Source: an uncultured Burkholderiales bacterium (GTDB lineage: Bacteria; Pseudomonadota; Gammaproteobacteria; Burkholderiales; Burkholderiaceae_C). From it: DNA of 64,000 nt. Positions 46,435-56,358 of this stretch are shown piece after piece (positions within the stretch are counted from its first letter, which is position 1; each line of letters begins with the position of its first letter). The position numbers and the translations under genes were made by a program. The stretch covers positions 22,894-86,893 of the forward strand of contig CAIMTJ010000067.1 of the NCBI GenBank assembly GCA_903844385.1, read 5' to 3'. Under the pieces are notes generated by a model that worked only from the letters and a program-made list of their open reading frames with translations, was not told the DNA's origin and did not search any database.

Positions 46435-49400
46435 GAAGCCTCCTGCTCTTGAACCGTCTCATAGGCTTGGTAGTTCAGCGCCTGCACCCATTGCCAAAAG
46501 GGGGTCAAGATCTGAACCCACAACTCGAGGGTGTGCGGGTTTTGGATCAGATCATCAAACTCGGGGTAGGCGCGCGCGAGCGACATCTCTTGGGACTCAA
46601 AAAACCGGGCGTCATGGCCACCGTCGTAAACTTCGCGCGCTGCGCCAAGCGCATTTTGTCGATCTTTTTCACCCACAAAACCAAGGGCCGTTTTGAGCGG
46701 CATGGGCAGCACCTCGGTTTGTCCTCGGATGAATTGCCGGCTCAGCTCTACCAACAAGGACCGGGCATCGTCCGCCGAGCCTGTCGCTGCCGAACTCTCA
46801 GCATTGGGCTCTTGACGCGTATTGAATTCAAACCACTCATCCGAAAACAAGCAACACATCTGCACATCCAAATCCAAGGCCTTGATCACCAAGGAGTCGA
46901 TCCACGCACCCAGCAGCAAGTCGTAACGCCGGCCTTGGCTGCCCTTCAACGCGTTGGCCTGCAGTGTCAACAGTTGACGACGCTCGCTTTCATTGAACTG
47001 GCCAGACCACTTCAATTGCCCAGTGAGCACGCAGCCCTCATGGAGCTCGGGCATCGCGATTGAGTAGGCAAGAGGCTTGAGGTCACAGTCTAAGCCATTG
47101 ACCAGCACCAAGGGCTGCTTCAACACTTGGTACTGATGCAAGACCTGGCTCAATTGTGCTTGCAGTTGTGCTTCAAACAACTCCCCCATGGCGCCCACCA
47201 TCCATAGACCTGAACGCTTGAGTCGCTGAATTTCTCGCGTGGTATTGTGCTGGATATGGGAGAGCTTATCGGGATGCTCGACAAAGGTTTTCAAAAGGCG
47301 ATCCTTGACATCAAACAAGGCCAATCCCTTGAGTCGAAAGACTTCTCGGTCATGGTCCTCGAGCTCGAGGTCTAAGGTTTTGAAGTTCACGCTCAAGGCA
47401 TGAACAAAGTAGTCTTTCACAGGATTTTTGTAAAAAGCCAGCAAACGTGACGTCTCTAGGGTAGTCCAAGCGTGAGTGAGAGCTTCCTGGGGTCTGGAAT
47501 CGTCATGGTCCAAGGATCGCACACCCCATGCGGGGCGCTCTGAGGCCCTTGAGTTGGTGCCCAGGGGCTCTTGGTTGATCCCCACAGAGGATGAGCTGTC
47601 TTGTCGCTCGAGATGAATGTCTCGCCACTCCACAGCAAACGTGCTCAATGGACTGCCTTCTTCAAAATAGGCCCGATTGAAAGGCTGCATCGGATGCTCA
47701 GTGGTCGAGAGTTTGAGGACCTCCTCCCCCCACTGCGCGGCCAGGTACTGCCTGAGTTGAGTCACCAGAACGGATGCAGGCTTGGTGGAGTTGTCTCTGG
47801 GGCTGAATCCACTCCAACTGATGTACAAGACTTCACGCGCGGCCAAGAGCGTCTCGAGCATCATGGCCCGGTCGTCTTCGGCTCTTGACTGATCGCCCAC
47901 GCGTTGATGAAGGGGGTCTTTGGTCAAATCAAAATCTTGCGATGGTTGCCGCGTGGGGAAGTCCCCCTCGTTCATTCCCACCATACAAATGACTTTGAAG
48001 GGCACCGTTCTGAGCGACTTGATGGAGCAAAACGTCACTCCTGAGGCCAAGAGTCGCTGCTTTTGGGGCGTGATTTGAATGTGATCGGCCCAAGCTGCAT
48101 GGGCAACGCTGGAGTGCAACACCTCATCGTATTGGGCAGTCATCAAAGCTTCCCCCCAGCTGATCAAACTGCGCGACAGCGCCTGAAGAACAACCGACTC
48201 CTCATTGTTGGTGGACTTGAAGAATTGGTCTAGCAACTGCTGGTAGCGCGAAATCCATTCAGAGGCTTTGACCGGCTGCTGACACCAAGACCACCAGTTT
48301 TGCAGGCCTTGCAGCAAGTCATCAAATCGTCCCAGTATTTGCGCCTCCAAACCACTCACACTGGTCATGGGCTCGATGTCTTGGATCTCTTGCAAGGGAT
48401 CGGTGAGCTCCATCGCCCCGGTGGCCAAGCCCAGGAGCATTCGCTTCAAACCAAAGGCAAAGGTGTGAATCGATCCGTTGGCTGAGAATCCCAAGGCTGC
48501 TCGTTGCTCCTCACTCAAGCCCCAACGCACGCCGCTGTCAATGAACCACTCATGGAGCTGCTCGATGTCGGCGCGCTCCAAATCAAAACGCTCAGCCACA
48601 AAGCTCGACGCCGCAAAGTCCATCACCTCACTCAAGGTGCAGCGGCTCGAGCCCATGTGCAGCAACCATTGCAGCTGCAGCATCATGGGATGGGTCTGCA
48701 GCGCTTGCGTGTCCGCGACATCAAAAGGAATGAACCTCGCATCGTGTGGGTCGTATTGACCAAAGATGGCCTCAATGGCGGCCTTGCACTCACTCACATT
48801 GGGACACATCACCACGATGTCTTTAGGGTCGATCTGTACACGCAGCGCGCTTGGCATCATCAAGGCCAACAACTGGTCGTGCAAGACCTCCAATTCACGG
48901 GTCAAATTGTGAGCGACATGGAACACGACCGATCCATCGCTCAGGGGTGTTGCGCTTTCGCCCTCGAGGCTGGGGGCATGGGCGGGGGCCGGCTCCAAAT
49001 CACGGATTTGGTTTTGTAGCCGATGGAGCATACTGGGCATCTCGCCTTGCCCGTGCTCAAAGAGATCGAGCCTTAAATGATCAAAATCTTCTCGGGTCTT
49101 TTGCACATCGTCAAATTGATCGAGTTGGCGCACAAAATCTCTGGACTGCCTGCCCCACTGCGCGAGCAAGGCATTGGCATGCAGGTGCATTTGATCCATC
49201 GGGGTGGTGCTCAAATCAACACCGCCTCGGTTGTGAAAGCGTTTTTTGTGACTGAGAAAGAATTCTCGACCTTGCATGATGTCGCCCCAGTGGTACTGGC
49301 AAGGGCTGTGCACACACAGGATAACTTGGGTGAATTTTGACATCTGCGCCAAAAACTCCAGCACTTGTAGCGGCAAGGCGGTCACGCCAAACAAAATCAA

Positions 49401-50072
49401 GCGCCTGGGCCATCTCTGAGGGGCATGGGCCAAACTGCCCAAGATGTCCATCGCCTCTTGGTGCATGGTGCTCCTCACGCTCTGGCGCTGAGATAGATCG
49501 AGCTCTTGCACGACACTGTGCCACAGCAGCGCTTGCCAGAGCTGATCACTCTGCATCGCTTTGGATTGGCCTTGGGACGACCACAACACTCGCTCGCCTT
49601 TCTCCCAAGACCGCAGCCAATCGGCGCGGTAAATTTGGTACGAGTCAAAGAGATCGGCAATTTTCTTGGCCAGCTCATAGTGGGCTTTGACACCGCCTTG
49701 ATGCACATAGTCCTTCAACACAGCGAACTCGGGCTTTTCAAAGGAGGCCGGTAAAAGCCGCATGAGACGCCAGACCAGCGTCTTTTGGTCTGTCGCCGAA
49801 CTCATCAAGGTCGATTCGGAGTCGAAGAGGGAACGGTACAAGCCCCAAATCATTCGCCCTGGCATGTCAACGGTACTCGCTCCAAACACACCATGCTCAC
49901 GGGCCATCCAAATTTTGTACCACTCGGCCACTGAGCCCGAGAGCGTGATCACGCGCTCGTTCTCCAAGGGCTCCAAAGGATAGCGCTCCACCCAAGCCGA
50001 CAAGGTCTGGGCCAAACCTTCCAGCCGGTTGCTGTGCAGCGCAATCAAGCCAGGCTTAAAGTCAGCATGCAT
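46431..50072 (-). CDS. recC: Exodeoxyribonuclease V subunit gamma RecC
   Basis: RecC holds the complex together and recognises Chi. The 1213-aa product contains the inactive helicase-like N-terminal half (LEGLAQTLSAWVERYPLEPLENERVI, in part), LILFGVTALPLQVLEFLAQMSKFT, MCPNVSECKAAIEAIFGQYDP (in part), and FKVICMVGMNEGDFPTRQPSQDFDL with the family's VGMNDG-like motif. ATG 50072, with AGGAG ten bases upstream, is chosen over 50132. It is the first gene of the rec operon. Confidence 0.93.
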   Translation of the reverse strand: MHADFKPGLIALHSNRLEGLAQTLSAWVERYPLEPLENERVITLSGSVAEWYKIWMAREHGVFGASTVDMPGRMIWGLYRSLFDSESTLMSSATDQKTLVWRLMRLLPASFEKPEFAVLKDYVHQGGVKAHYELAKKIADLFDSYQIYRADWLRSWEKGERVLWSSQGQSKAMQSDQLWQALLWHSVVQELDLSQRQSVRSTMHQEAMDILGSLAHAPQRWPRRLILFGVTALPLQVLEFLAQMSKFTQVILCVHSPCQYHWGDIMQGREFFLSHKKRFHNRGGVDLSTTPMDQMHLHANALLAQWGRQSRDFVRQLDQFDDVQKTREDFDHLRLDLFEHGQGEMPSMLHRLQNQIRDLEPAPAHAPSLEGESATPLSDGSVVFHVAHNLTRELEVLHDQLLALMMPSALRVQIDPKDIVVMCPNVSECKAAIEAIFGQYDPHDARFIPFDVADTQALQTHPMMLQLQWLLHMGSSRCTLSEVMDFAASSFVAERFDLERADIEQLHEWFIDSGVRWGLSEEQRAALGFSANGSIHTFAFGLKRMLLGLATGAMELTDPLQEIQDIEPMTSVSGLEAQILGRFDDLLQGLQNWWSWCQQPVKASEWISRYQQLLDQFFKSTNNEESVVLQALSRSLISWGEALMTAQYDEVLHSSVAHAAWADHIQITPQKQRLLASGVTFCSIKSLRTVPFKVICMVGMNEGDFPTRQPSQDFDLTKDPLHQRVGDQSRAEDDRAMMLETLLAAREVLYISWSGFSPRDNSTKPASVLVTQLRQYLAAQWGEEVLKLSTTEHPMQPFNRAYFEEGSPLSTFAVEWRDIHLERQDSSSSVGINQEPLGTNSRASERPAWGVRSLDHDDSRPQEALTHAWTTLETSRLLAFYKNPVKDYFVHALSVNFKTLDLELEDHDREVFRLKGLALFDVKDRLLKTFVEHPDKLSHIQHNTTREIQRLKRSGLWMVGAMGELFEAQLQAQLSQVLHQYQVLKQPLVLVNGLDCDLKPLAYSIAMPELHEGCVLTGQLKWSGQFNESERRQLLTLQANALKGSQGRRYDLLLGAWIDSLVIKALDLDVQMCCLFSDEWFEFNTRQEPNAESSAATGSADDARSLLVELSRQFIRGQTEVLPMPLKTALGFVGEKDRQNALGAAREVYDGGHDARFFESQEMSLARAYPEFDDLIQNPHTLELWVQILTPFWQWVQALNYQAYETVQEQEAS

Positions 50073-50208
50073 GTTCAAAAGACTCCTGAGGCTGGCGTTG
50101 GAATTCTCACCCCGTGAGCTCTTACCCCTCAAAACTCGTCAAGCTTGGGGCATGCATGCCGAATTGGGGTGCGCATGAAGGCTAGCAGGTCGGGGTTGAG
50201 GCTCTTTT

Positions 50209-50805
50209 TCAGCGCAAGATGAAGTACACAGCCACCAACACGGCTGCAGCAATGGCCATGTTGGTCACGGAAAAGAGTGAGCTCTTGGCCTGCTCAGAAG
50301 GGGTCTGGGCACTGTGCGACTCAATGCCACTGGCTTGGTCGCCCGCCGCATTGGAGGCACTGAGGATGTGCTGGGTTTGAACGTCAAATTTCTTAAAAAA
50401 CTCTTCTGACAAGGATTTGGCAGCCCCATCGATCAAACGCTGCCCCAATTGTGCAATTTTGCCCCCCACTTGGGCATTGACTTGGTAGCTCAATTCACAC
50501 CCCGCGTCATTGGGGATGAGTTGGACGTGGGCAACACCCTTGCCAAAGCCCGCCACGCCCCCTTGACCCTCGAAGTTGAGGGTATAGCTCGCGGGGGGAT
50601 TCATTTCTGAGAGGCTGATTTTGCCGCTGAATTTGGCGGACACCGGGCCAATCTTGAGGGCCATGCCAATGACAAACTGCTCAGGCGAGACCGACTCAAT
50701 TTTGTCGCATCCAGGAATACACGCTTTGAGCACGTCAGGGTTGTTGAGCGCCTCCCAGGCTTGCTGCTGGGTCACACCGAGTTGTCTATTGCCTTGCATG
50801 TCCAT
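50209..50805 (-). CDS. CoxG-like SRPBCC protein with C-terminal membrane anchor
   Basis: A 198-aa CO-dehydrogenase subunit G family protein. The SRPBCC fold spans residues 1-150 (MDMQGNRQLGVTQQQAWEAL, NPDVLKACIPGCDKIE, the LNFEGQGGVAGFGKG and VGGKIAQLGQRLIDGAAKSL segments). A Ser/Ala linker is followed by a C-terminal helix (MAIAAAVLVAVYFILR) that would anchor it to the inner membrane. In carboxydotrophs CoxG attaches CO dehydrogenase to the membrane. It ends the molybdenum-hydroxylase operon. Confidence 0.88.
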   Translation of the reverse strand: MDMQGNRQLGVTQQQAWEALNNPDVLKACIPGCDKIESVSPEQFVIGMALKIGPVSAKFSGKISLSEMNPPASYTLNFEGQGGVAGFGKGVAHVQLIPNDAGCELSYQVNAQVGGKIAQLGQRLIDGAAKSLSEEFFKKFDVQTQHILSASNAAGDQASGIESHSAQTPSEQAKSSLFSVTNMAIAAAVLVAVYFILR

Positions 50806-50866
50806 AGGGGAAATTCTCCATGAGTTGATTCAAAAATGCCAGAGTTGGCATCGATTAAGCACGATC

Positions 50867-52057
50867 TTACTCTCGCTTGGCGCTCACCACACGAGCCAGA
50901 GCCCGGGCCAACTGCTCGAGATGGCTTAAATTGTGAATCGCTATTTTGGCATCCGCATAGCGATCGAGCAAACTCGCCCCTTTGGCCAAGGGCTCGTAGC
51001 CCTCAAATCGAAGCAATGGGTTGAGCCAGCACAAGGTTTTGCAGTGGCGCTTGAGCCACTGCAAGGCCGCCTCCAACTCTTGACTCTCGCCCGTGTCCAA
51101 TCCATCCGTGATCAAGAGCACGACACTGCGCTTGGCCACCAAGGTGCGGGGATGGCGGACTTGGAGCTGATGCAAGGAGCGTCCGAGCAAAGTCCCCGCG
51201 GCAAAGTCTCTCACCGTTTCATTGACCCCTTGGAGCATTTCATCGGGGTCGGCGCACTGAAAAACCGCACTCAAACGGGTGAGCTCAGTGCCAAAGACCA
51301 TCACTTCACGCTCGGGGTATGACCTGGTGGCTTGGTGCAAAAAAGCCAGCAACAAGCGGGCATAGCGCTCCATGGATCCGGAGATATCAACAATGATCAT
51401 CAAGGGCAAGGGGCGACGTCGGGGCCCGCGCTTGGGCAAGTGCAACATCTCCCCCTCAGTTTGGAGTGCTTGGCGAAAAGCGCGTGGCCAATTCAACCCG
51501 CGCCCGCGCTTGCTCGCTGTTTGTCGCCGGGTGATACAAGTGGGCAAGACCATGGGGATTTGCAAGGCCAAGCGCTGCACGAGTTTGAACTCCTCAGCTC
51601 CCAATGCCCCAAAGTCCGACTGTCTCAAGCGCGCCAAGTCACTCGCCGTCATGGCCGCATCCCATTCAAACTCGGTGTCTTTTTTGGGGTCTTGATGAGA
51701 CGCTTGGCCCCGCTTGGGGTTCAATGCCTCGTTGACCCGGGGCTTTCTTTTGTTGGCCTGGGCTTGGCCTTCGGTGCTGGGGAGCATTTGCGCGAGCAAC
51801 TGATTCGCCACCTTGGGATCTTTGAAGTAGGCGTCAAAGAGCTCTTGAAACACGGCACGGTCTTCCAAGCGACTGATGAGCACACAAGACAAGGCCGTTT
51901 GGAGATCCGCCTTGTTCTCTAGACCCACGGCCATGGCGGCTTGGAGCGACAAGGCGATCTTGGCACTGTCCATGGGCACGCCCGAGCGGCGAAGCGCTCT
52001 GGCAAAACCGAGCAAATTGATCGGCCATTTGCCCGTTCGCGCGTCACCCAGTTGCAT
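50867..52057 (-). CDS. CoxE-like VWA-domain protein
   Basis: A 396-aa protein with a von Willebrand A domain in the C-terminal half. The MIDAS motif is DISGSM (in LPLMIIVDISGSMERYARLL), with VMVFGTELTRLSAVF and VVLLITDGLDTGE following. CoxE and the AAA+ protein CoxD work together in maturation of the CO-dehydrogenase active site in Oligotropha. Here it follows the CoxD-like gene by 12 bp. Confidence 0.88.
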   Translation of the reverse strand: MQLGDARTGKWPINLLGFARALRRSGVPMDSAKIALSLQAAMAVGLENKADLQTALSCVLISRLEDRAVFQELFDAYFKDPKVANQLLAQMLPSTEGQAQANKRKPRVNEALNPKRGQASHQDPKKDTEFEWDAAMTASDLARLRQSDFGALGAEEFKLVQRLALQIPMVLPTCITRRQTASKRGRGLNWPRAFRQALQTEGEMLHLPKRGPRRRPLPLMIIVDISGSMERYARLLLAFLHQATRSYPEREVMVFGTELTRLSAVFQCADPDEMLQGVNETVRDFAAGTLLGRSLHQLQVRHPRTLVAKRSVVLLITDGLDTGESQELEAALQWLKRHCKTLCWLNPLLRFEGYEPLAKGASLLDRYADAKIAIHNLSHLEQLARALARVVSAKRE

Positions 52058-52069
52058 CTTGGGTCAGCC

Positions 52070-52999
52070 CTAAATGGCGTCTTCGTTGTCCGGGCTCAAC
52101 AGCGCATGGGACATGGGCAAGAGCTGAGCGACGTCCTCGCGCTGCTTGAACAAAATACCCGCCGTGTCGCTGATGACCTCTGGATCGACCACCAGGGTGT
52201 TGAGCGCCACCAAGGCACGCGCCCACTCGACACTCTCAGCAATGCCAGGTGAGCGGGAAAAGGCATCGGCAAACGGCGCCGAGCGCAGTTTGCTAACAAT
52301 TCGCGAGACTTGTTCACTCAATGCTTGTGAAGCCTCGGGGACTTGGCTGCGCAAAATGCTCAGCTCACGCTCACGCTCGGGGTAATCCATCCAATGGAAT
52401 AAACACCGGCGCTTGACAGCATCGTTCAAGTCGCGTGTACGGTTGCTCGTCAATATGGTCACCGGTTTGATCTGCGCTTTGATGGTGCCCAGCTCAGGAA
52501 TACTCACCTGGTACTCACCCAAGTATTCCAACAAAAAAGCTTCAAAGGGCTCGTCAGCGCGATCGACCTCATCGATGAGCAAGACCGCACCGGGTGCAGA
52601 CGCTTCTAGCGCTTGGAGTAAAGGGCGACGAATGAGGTATTTGGATTGGTAAACCTCTTGCTCCAAGGCATGCGTTGGCGCAGGGTTGCGGTCATGGCCT
52701 TGGGTGCTGGAGGCATCGTGAACGCCAGCGGCTCGCAAATGCAACATTTGAGCCGCGTAATTCCATTCGTACAGCGCGTCCCTTTGCTCCAAGCCGTCGT
52801 AGCATTGCAGTCTCAAGAGGCTGCGACCAAGCACCTTGGCCAAGGCCTTGGCCAGTTCGGTCTTGCCAACCCCGGGCTCGCCTTCCAAGAGCAATGGGCG
52901 CTCTAGCGTGAGCGACAAATAGACCGATGTGGCCGTTGCTCGATCCGCTTCGTAGCCTTGGGCTCGAAAAGCCGCAATCAGGCCATCAACCGACATCAT
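52070..52999 (-). CDS. CoxD-like MoxR-family AAA+ ATPase
   Basis: A 309-aa MoxR-type ATPase. Walker A is LLEGEPGVGKTELAKALAKVL (about residues 35-55), Walker B AVLLIDEVDRADEPFEAFLLE (about 137-157; the two are quoted in part), sensor 1 TSNRTRDLNDAVKRRCLFHW, with the arginine finger nearby. Such ATPases remodel or insert cofactors into molybdenum hydroxylases. The start overlaps the FAD-subunit stop by four bases. Confidence 0.9.
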   Translation of the reverse strand: MMSVDGLIAAFRAQGYEADRATATSVYLSLTLERPLLLEGEPGVGKTELAKALAKVLGRSLLRLQCYDGLEQRDALYEWNYAAQMLHLRAAGVHDASSTQGHDRNPAPTHALEQEVYQSKYLIRRPLLQALEASAPGAVLLIDEVDRADEPFEAFLLEYLGEYQVSIPELGTIKAQIKPVTILTSNRTRDLNDAVKRRCLFHWMDYPERERELSILRSQVPEASQALSEQVSRIVSKLRSAPFADAFSRSPGIAESVEWARALVALNTLVVDPEVISDTAGILFKQREDVAQLLPMSHALLSPDNEDAI

Positions 53000-53790
53000 C
53001 CCAAGAGGTGCTTGACGGCGCGTTGGGCTTGAACACTGATCATGTGGGCTCGGTAAGCCGCGGAGGCATGGATATCGTGGTTCAAATCAGTCTCTTCAAT
53101 GGTCACGGCAGCGGCGGACTGCACCGTGAAGCTATGATTGAGCGCGGCTTCTAGACCCGCGTGGCGAAACACACCTTGCTGGCTCGCCCCCGTGATGGCC
53201 ACGCGAACACCGTCGGGCATTTGTGCCATGAAAATCCCCACCAATGCAAAACGCGAGGCTTGCTGCTTGAACTTCAAGTACACCGCTTTTTTAGGAATGG
53301 GAAATGAGATGGCCGTGATCAATTCACCCGCCTCGAGGGCGGTGCTGAACATGCCCAAAAAGAAATCGTGGGCCGCAATGACACGCTCAGTCGTGTGGAT
53401 ATTTGCACCCAAGGCGAGAACGGCACTCGGATAGCAGGCGCTCGGGTCGTTGTTGGCCACCGAGCCACCAAGGGTGCCCATGGCACGAACTTGTTTGTCG
53501 CCAATGTGGGCGGCCAAATCGGCCAAAGCGGGCAGATGTTGACGCACCGTGGCGTTGCTCGCCACTTGCGCGTGCTTGACCATGGCGCCAATCACCACAT
53601 GTTGGCCGTCGAGTTTGATCTCTTGGAGTTCCGCAATTTGGGACAAATCCACCAAGCTCTCAGGACTGCTCAAGCGCAACTTCATGGAAGCGAGCAGTGT
53701 TTGTCCGCCCGCCAGGGCTTGCCCACCACTGTGAATGAGTGTGGAGGCCTCTTGGAGGCTACTGGGGCGTTGGTAATTGAATGCGTACAT
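52996..53790 (-). CDS. FAD-binding subunit of CO-dehydrogenase/xanthine-dehydrogenase family (CoxM-like)
   Basis: A 264-aa medium subunit that carries FAD. It starts MYAFNYQRPSSLQEASTLIH and has the two FAD motifs ALAGGQTLLASMKLRL (about 34-49) and TLGGSVANNDPSACYPSAVLAL (about 107-128, shown in part), then the C-terminal CO-dehydrogenase flavoprotein domain. ATG 53790 is chosen over 53814. It lies between the L and D-type genes. Confidence 0.92.
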   Translation of the reverse strand: MYAFNYQRPSSLQEASTLIHSGGQALAGGQTLLASMKLRLSSPESLVDLSQIAELQEIKLDGQHVVIGAMVKHAQVASNATVRQHLPALADLAAHIGDKQVRAMGTLGGSVANNDPSACYPSAVLALGANIHTTERVIAAHDFFLGMFSTALEAGELITAISFPIPKKAVYLKFKQQASRFALVGIFMAQMPDGVRVAITGASQQGVFRHAGLEAALNHSFTVQSAAAVTIEETDLNHDIHASAAYRAHMISVQAQRAVKHLLG

Positions 53791-53837
53791 AGTCTGGCTC
53801 TTTCTCTCGATCAAGAATTACACGAATGTTATACCAA

Positions 53838-56225
53838 TTATGACTGGACTGCCTGAATGGCTTGCCAAACACGGTGGGGAGTTGCCGGCATGTCCAGGTC
53901 CTTGACACCCAAGGGGTGTAGAGCGTCCAAAATCGCATTGATCACCGCAGGGGGCGAGCCAATGGCACCGGCCTCACCACAGCCTTTGGTACCCAACGGA
54001 TTGTGGGTACAAGGGGTGCAGACATGCCCAATCTCAAAATGCGGAAAATCATCAGCACGCGGCATGGCGTAGTCCATGAAGGAGCCCGTGAGCAATTGCC
54101 CCGTTTCAGGGTCATAGGTGCAATTCTCAAGCAATGCTTGGCCAATGCCTTGCACCAAGCCTCCATGCACTTGACCCTCCACAATCATGGGGTTGATGAG
54201 GGTGCCAAAATCATCCACCGCGGTGAAGCGGTCCAAGCGAGTCACCCCTGTTTGCGGATCCACCTCAACTTCAGCAATGTAGGTGCCAGCGGGGAAGGTG
54301 AAATTGGTCGGATCATAAAAAGCCGTCTCATTGAGACCTGGCTCGAGCGTCTCCAATGGATAGTTGTGCGGGACATAGGCGGTCAAGGCCACTTGCCCAA
54401 AGGTGACCATCTTGTCGGTGCCTTTGACACGGAACTCGCCGTTGACAAACTCCACGTCGCTGTCGGAGGCCTCCATCAAATGGGCGGCAATTTTCTTGGC
54501 CTTGGTCTCGATTTTGTCCAAGGCTTTCATGATGGCCGCACCACCGACTGAAATGGAGCGCGAGCCGTAGGTCCCCATCCCAAAGGGCACACGCCCAGTG
54601 TCACCGTGCACCACATCGATTTGATCCACCGCGATCCCCAGCCGCGCTGCCACCACCTGGGCAAAGGTGGTCTCGTGGCCTTGTCCGTGGCTGTGCGAGC
54701 CTGTAAAGACGGTGACGCTGCCAGTCGGGTGCACTCGGATTTCACCGCATTCAAAGAGTCCGGCACGCGCGCCCAAGGCGCCAGCGATGTTGCTCGGCGC
54801 AATGCCACACGCCTCGATGTAGCTCGAATAGCCCAAGCCGCGCAGCAAGCCCTTGGCCTTGGAGGCGGCTTGTCGGGCTTGAAAGCCCGCCACGTCGGCT
54901 CTCAACTCCGCTTGGTTCAAGCAGGCATGGAAGTCACCGGTGTCATACTGCAACGCCACCGGTGTTTGGTAGGGGAACTGATCGATGTAATTGATTTTTC
55001 TGATTTGAGCTTGGCTCATGCCCATCTCTTGCGCCGCGCGCGAGATGATGCGCTCGATCAAATAGCTCGCCTCAGGCCGACCGGCACCGCGGTAGGCGTC
55101 CACGGGGGCGGTGTTGGTGAACCAGGCGTCAACTTGGACGTGGATTTGGGGGGTTTTGTACTGCCCTGCCAAGAGCGTTGCGTACAAAATCGTGGGCACA
55201 GCGGTTGCAAAGGTGGACAAGTACGCGCCCAAATTGGCGTGGGTGTGAACCTTCAGGGCCAAAAACTGCCCCTTGGCGTCCATGGCCAACTCGGCGTGAG
55301 ATTGGTGATCTCGTCCGTGCGCATCACTCAAAAACGCCTCAGAGCGGTCGGCCGTCCATTTGATGTTGCGGTTGAGTTTCTTGCTCGCCCAGGTCAAACA
55401 CACATCTTCTGCATAAAGATAGATTTTGGAGCCAAAACCACCACCCACATCGGGCGCAATCACACGCACTTTGTGCTCGGGCAAACCCATCACAAAGGCC
55501 GTCAGCAAGAGGCGCTCGACGTGTGGGTTTTGATTGGAGACATACAAGGTGTACTCGTCGTTGGCTCGGCTGTAAGAGCCAATGGCCGCGCGCGGCTCCA
55601 TGGCGTTGGGCACCAATCGGTTGTTGGAGAGGTCGATTTTGGTGATGTGGGCCGCGCCCTTGAATGCCACATCCACTTGCGCCTCATCCCCAATGGCCCA
55701 GTGATAGCACTTGTTGTCAGGGGCTTGCTCATGCAGCGTGGGGTTGTGGCGCTTGGGGTTGCTGACGTCTTGGATGCTCACCACAGCCGGCAACACCTCG
55801 TACTCCACCTCCACCAGTTCGGCCGCATTCTTGGCGTCTTGCAGCGTCTCCGCCACCACCATGGCCACATGGTCTCCCACGTAGCGCACTTTGTCGAGGG
55901 CCAAAATCGGATGGGGCGGCTCTTTCATCGGTTGACCATCGGTGCTGGTGATGAGCCAGCCACAGGGCAAGCCATTGATTTTGGCATCCGCCACATCGGC
56001 ACCGGTGAGCACGCTCACCACCCCGTGGCTCTTGAGCGCCTGGGTGATATCGACCTTGAGCACCCGTGCATGGGCGTGGGGTGAGCGGACAAAGACCGCA
56101 TGGGTCATGAGTGGCAGATCAATGTCGTCGGTGTAGTTGCCCGCGCCCGTTAAAAAGCGGTAATCCTCTTTGCGCAGGACCGACTCACCGATGTGGGGGA
56201 GTTTAGAAAAATCAAATGCACCCAT
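53838..56225 (-). CDS. Molybdopterin-binding large subunit, form II CO-dehydrogenase-like (CoxL-like)
   Basis: The 795-aa catalytic subunit of a molybdenum hydroxylase. Domains: a/b-hammerhead at about 20-140 and the Mo-pterin-binding domain at about 160-700. The active-site loop reads AYRGAGR at residues 377-383, the form II signature; true CO-oxidising form I enzymes have AYxCSFR. GGGFGSKIYLYAED is at about 261-274 and GCGEAGAIGSPPAVINAILD carries the catalytic Glu near the C-terminus. The substrate is therefore probably not CO but an aldehyde, N-heterocycle or similar. Operon order S-L-M-D-E-G. Confidence 0.92.
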   Translation of the reverse strand: MGAFDFSKLPHIGESVLRKEDYRFLTGAGNYTDDIDLPLMTHAVFVRSPHAHARVLKVDITQALKSHGVVSVLTGADVADAKINGLPCGWLITSTDGQPMKEPPHPILALDKVRYVGDHVAMVVAETLQDAKNAAELVEVEYEVLPAVVSIQDVSNPKRHNPTLHEQAPDNKCYHWAIGDEAQVDVAFKGAAHITKIDLSNNRLVPNAMEPRAAIGSYSRANDEYTLYVSNQNPHVERLLLTAFVMGLPEHKVRVIAPDVGGGFGSKIYLYAEDVCLTWASKKLNRNIKWTADRSEAFLSDAHGRDHQSHAELAMDAKGQFLALKVHTHANLGAYLSTFATAVPTILYATLLAGQYKTPQIHVQVDAWFTNTAPVDAYRGAGRPEASYLIERIISRAAQEMGMSQAQIRKINYIDQFPYQTPVALQYDTGDFHACLNQAELRADVAGFQARQAASKAKGLLRGLGYSSYIEACGIAPSNIAGALGARAGLFECGEIRVHPTGSVTVFTGSHSHGQGHETTFAQVVAARLGIAVDQIDVVHGDTGRVPFGMGTYGSRSISVGGAAIMKALDKIETKAKKIAAHLMEASDSDVEFVNGEFRVKGTDKMVTFGQVALTAYVPHNYPLETLEPGLNETAFYDPTNFTFPAGTYIAEVEVDPQTGVTRLDRFTAVDDFGTLINPMIVEGQVHGGLVQGIGQALLENCTYDPETGQLLTGSFMDYAMPRADDFPHFEIGHVCTPCTHNPLGTKGCGEAGAIGSPPAVINAILDALHPLGVKDLDMPATPHRVWQAIQAVQS

Positions 56226-56358
56226 GTCTTGTCTCCTAATGCGTTATTTTGGATTCTGGGTCTTGTTCAACAAGACTCTTTTTATTGAAAAACCTATCGA
56301 GCCTTCGCCGCAGGCTCACTGAAGCGAGCTCACACCAGAAAAAAGCCAGCAACACCGC

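Noticed and set aside
54606..56084. 492-codon plus-strand open frame opposite the molybdopterin subunit gene
   Set aside because: Despite its length it is the complement of a strongly conserved gene; its translation has no recognisable domain.
53838..56225. Calling the large subunit a true CO dehydrogenase (coxL form I)
   Set aside because: The active-site loop is AYRGAGR, the form II type, lacking the Cys of the Mo-Cu form I enzymes.
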